From contig CAWBRV010000008.1 of the NCBI GenBank assembly GCA_963791225.1, positions 620,001 through 684,000 on the forward strand: a stretch of DNA of 64,000 bases, in the 5' to 3' direction. Position numbers and translations under genes: made by a program. The stretch comes from PALSA-612 sp963791225. GTDB taxonomy: Bacteria > Actinomycetota > Thermoleophilia > Gaiellales > Gaiellaceae. Every line of letters begins with the position of its first letter. Position 1 is the stretch's first letter. The notes beneath the pieces are model-generated. The model saw only the letters and a list, made by a program, of their open reading frames with translations, was not told the origin of the DNA and searched no databases. This document shows, piece after piece, positions 61,775-64,000 of the stretch.

Positions 61775-63816
61775 TTGCTGAGGATAAGGCTGCCGGAGGC
61801 GTCCGCGCGAGCTGTCCAGCCCGGCGGGACGACCGTGGTCGTGTCGCGCTGGAAGACGACCGCTGCGCCCTCGAATGCCTCGCCGACCGGTAGCAGCGAC
61901 CGCTCGTAGTAGCGCGTCGCGTGCGCGGTCAGTGTCCCGTTGCGCCGAAAAACACTCTCGCCCTCGCCGAGCAGTGGGTCGCCGCCGGTCGCGCTCACGG
62001 GCAGCCGCTCGATGCGCGGCCGCTTCCCGCTAGCGGTTACGCGGAGGTTGACGATCTCAATCGGGTCGCGGAACGCGTGACCGTACTCCTGCTCGTGCAG
62101 GCGGTGGAACTCCTCGAGTGCCTGGGAGGTCAAACGCTCCTCCGGCAGCGGAATCCGCAGCTCGTAGCCCTGCCCGACGTAGCGGCAGTCGAGGCCGGCG
62201 GCGACCTCGATCTCGCCGTCGGCTACGCCATCCTCGTGCAACCGGGTTCGGAGCTCGGCAGCGGCCGTGGCTAGCTCGCGGTCAAGGCGCTCCGCGTCGA
62301 TCGCACCCTCAGTCATGAACACGGTGCGCATCTGGTCGTACTTGAGGTCGCTCGTCAGCAGACCCATCGCCGACGTGATGCCTGGGTAAGGCGGAATGAT
62401 CACCTCCGGGATGCCGAGCGAGTCGGCAACCTCCGCCGCCTGCATCGGGCCTGCACCGCCGAAGGCGACGAGCGTGAACTCGCGCGGGTCGCGACCCTTC
62501 TGAACCGTCCGTGAGCGGATCGCACCGGACATGTTCGCATTCGCGATCGTGACGATCCCCTCGGCCGCCTCGAGTAGGTCGAGTCCGAGCTGGGCGGCGA
62601 GCCGCTGAACTGCTGCCACGGCGAGCTCGCCGTCGAGCTTCATCTCGCCGCCGAGGAAACGATCGGGGTCAATCCTGCCCAGGACGACATTCGCGTCAGT
62701 CAGCGTCGGCTCCTGGCCGCCCTGGTCGTACGCGGCCGGACCGGGCGACGCGCCCGCGCTGCGCGGCCCGACGCGGAAGGCGCCGCCTTCGTCGACGTGG
62801 GCGATCGAGCCGCCGCCGGCACCGATCGTGTGGATGTCGATCATTGGCACGAGCAGCGGGTAACCGGCAACCCAGGTGTCGCGTGCCGACGCCTCGCTGA
62901 TTCCACGCTCGGTGACGATGCCGATATCGGCGGAGGTGCCGCCGACATCGAAGGTGATGAGGCGCTTGCGGCCGGTTGTCTCGCCCGCCCAGAGCCCGCC
63001 GAGCACGCCGGCCGCCGGGCCGGAAAGAAGCAGCGTCACCGGTTTGCGTGCGGCCGTCTCCGCGGACGCGACCCCTCCGTTCGACATCATCACGTGCAGC
63101 TTTCCCGGCACCCCCTCGCCAGCGAGCGCGCCCGCCAACCGCTCGAGATAGCGACCCGTCGTCGGTCCGACGAAGGCATTCATGCACGCGGTCGTGAAGC
63201 GCTCGAACTCGCGGAACTGCGGGAAGATGTCAGCACTCGACGTGACGAACGCGCCCGGGATCTCTTCCGCGACGATCTCGGAGGCGCGCCGCTCATGCTC
63301 AGGGTTGAGGTAGGAAAAGAGGAAGCAGACCGCGACCGACTCGACGCCCGCCTCCTTCAACGCGCGGGCGGCAGCGCGAACCTCCGATTCGTCCAGCGGC
63401 GCGAGCACGTCCCCGGTCGGTGGCGCGATCCGTTCCGTGACGACCTGGCGGTGGCGTCGCTTGACGAACGGCCGGGCCTGCCAAGGAATGTCCTGCATGA
63501 TCGAGTAGTGCTGAGGCCGTTGATGGCGGCCGATGTGCACAACGTCGCGGAAGCCCTTTGTCGTCAGCATCCCGGCCTCGGCGCCACGGTGCTCGAGCAC
63601 TGCGTTCGTGGCCACGGTTGTTCCGTGGAAGACGGCGTCGATGTCGGCGGGCGCGATCTCCGCTTGGCGGCAGAGCTCAAGCAGGCCCGTGACCATCGCG
63701 CGGCCCGGATCGTCAGGGGTCGAACGGACCTTGTGGACGTTCACCGCCCCTGACTCCGTGTCGTAGAGCATCAAGTCGGTGAACGTTCCTCCGATGTCGA
63801 CGCCCACCGCTCTCAT
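61771..63816 (-). CDS. hydantoinase/oxoprolinase subunit A, long form
   Basis: A 681-residue full-length HyuA starting at ATG 63816: GVDIGGTFTDLMLYD, FHGTTVATNAVLEHRGA, the RHQRPQHYSIMQDIPW loop, FTTACMNAFVGPTTGRYLERL around the Cys residue, TFDVGGTSADIGIV and TIGAGGGSIAHVD, then FGGAGPMQAAEVA. The C-terminal domain EQEYGHAFRDPIEIVNLRV is intact, in contrast to the frameshifted homologue at 46495. It leads the operon hyuA-hyuB-hyuA-DUF917-creatininase and is divergent from another hyuA with 39 bases between the starts. Confidence 0.93.
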   Translation of the reverse strand: MRAVGVDIGGTFTDLMLYDTESGAVNVHKVRSTPDDPGRAMVTGLLELCRQAEIAPADIDAVFHGTTVATNAVLEHRGAEAGMLTTKGFRDVVHIGRHQRPQHYSIMQDIPWQARPFVKRRHRQVVTERIAPPTGDVLAPLDESEVRAAARALKEAGVESVAVCFLFSYLNPEHERRASEIVAEEIPGAFVTSSADIFPQFREFERFTTACMNAFVGPTTGRYLERLAGALAGEGVPGKLHVMMSNGGVASAETAARKPVTLLLSGPAAGVLGGLWAGETTGRKRLITFDVGGTSADIGIVTERGISEASARDTWVAGYPLLVPMIDIHTIGAGGGSIAHVDEGGAFRVGPRSAGASPGPAAYDQGGQEPTLTDANVVLGRIDPDRFLGGEMKLDGELAVAAVQRLAAQLGLDLLEAAEGIVTIANANMSGAIRSRTVQKGRDPREFTLVAFGGAGPMQAAEVADSLGIPEVIIPPYPGITSAMGLLTSDLKYDQMRTVFMTEGAIDAERLDRELATAAAELRTRLHEDGVADGEIEVAAGLDCRYVGQGYELRIPLPEERLTSQALEEFHRLHEQEYGHAFRDPIEIVNLRVTASGKRPRIERLPVSATGGDPLLGEGESVFRRNGTLTAHATRYYERSLLPVGEAFEGAAVVFQRDTTTVVPPGWTARADASGSLILSK

Positions 63817-63855
63817 CCCGCCGCGATTCTATGCAGGACGCGATAGCGTCACGAC

Positions 63856-64000
63856 ATGGGGCGGTATCGCGTCTCGATGGACATCGGCGGGACGTTCACC
63901 GACGTCGTCGCCTACGACGAGCAGATCGGCACCTACGCGGCCGGCAAGGCTTCCACGACACCGCACGACTTGACCGAGGGCGTGTTCGAGGCGCTTGCGC
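63856..64000 (+). CDS. hydantoinase/oxoprolinase subunit A, 3' end outside window
   Basis: From ATG 63856 the frame is open to the window edge (48 codons). It begins GRYRVSMDIGGTFTDVVAYD, the phosphate-binding start of the HyuA family, and continues with AGKASTTPHDLTEGVFEAL. This is the fourth HyuA in the window and opens a divergent transcript. The rest cannot be seen. Confidence 0.85.
   Translation, partial: MGRYRVSMDIGGTFTDVVAYDEQIGTYAAGKASTTPHDLTEGVFEALA

Noticed and set aside
1..64000. tRNA, rRNA or riboswitch elements
   Set aside because: I looked for cloverleaf and conserved rRNA segments by eye in the intergenic gaps and found none I could support; a covariance-model scan (tRNAscan, Rfam) would settle it.

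Overview
This is high-GC bacterial DNA, roughly two thirds G+C by eye, with GTG and TTG starts common. The gene content points to a soil-type actinobacterium, perhaps near the Thermoleophilia: several PknB-like transmembrane Ser/Thr kinases, FHA proteins, a GC-rich type II polyketide operon, OtsA and a phosphoketolase. The lineage is an inference. No rRNA, tRNA, CRISPR array or insertion sequence was recognised.

Left part (1-11.1 kb). A GAF-domain gene fragment lies at the left edge, followed by fabD on the minus strand. Divergent from fabD is a compact plus-strand operon: cupin, KS-alpha (broken by two 1-bp insertions), chain-length factor, acyl-adenylating ligase, cNMP-binding patatin lipase, ACP, SRPBCC aromatase/cyclase, and an FHA-nucleotide cyclase-ATPase. 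This looks like an aromatic type II polyketide pathway with a cyclic-nucleotide signalling module built in.

Signalling and central metabolism (11.1-36.1 kb). There are four Ser/Thr kinases: one with a CHRD ectodomain, one soluble, one with a beta-propeller-like ectodomain, and one with two kinase domains in tandem. Also present are an FHA-anchored serine protease, a STAS protein and two secreted proteins. Interleaved are phosphoketolase, class II aldolase, carbonic anhydrase, biotin synthase, trehalose-6-phosphate synthase, 6-phosphogluconate dehydrogenase and acetate kinase. Together xfp, fba, gnd and ackA suggest a phosphoketolase shunt that makes ATP from acetyl phosphate. The tandem kinase and the secreted protein beside it share a Cys-pair ectodomain repeat, two copies in each.

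Catabolic region (36.6-64 kb). It begins beside a decayed helicase fragment. It holds gamma-glutamyltransferase, a thioesterase, an M28 peptidase, a cupin, a flavin oxidase, and a minus-strand operon (gntR, hyuA, hyuB, SDR, BKACE, SDR, 3-hydroxyacyl dehydrogenase). Next come an amidohydrolase, a complete Liv-type ABC importer (livG, F, H, M, J), a NodB-type deacetylase, and a second minus-strand operon (hyuA, hyuB, hyuA, DUF917, creatininase) with a further hyuA starting at the right edge. This reads as uptake and degradation of amide or cyclic-amide compounds such as hydantoins, oxoproline or related N-substituted acids. A palindrome, ATGGATCCAT, occurs in pairs at the gntR promoter and in front of livG and is a candidate operator.

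Several genes carry single-base frameshifts with conserved motifs on both sides (KS-alpha, one HyuA, and especially a secreted InlB-repeat protein). They may be assembly errors or real decay; the sequence alone cannot tell.
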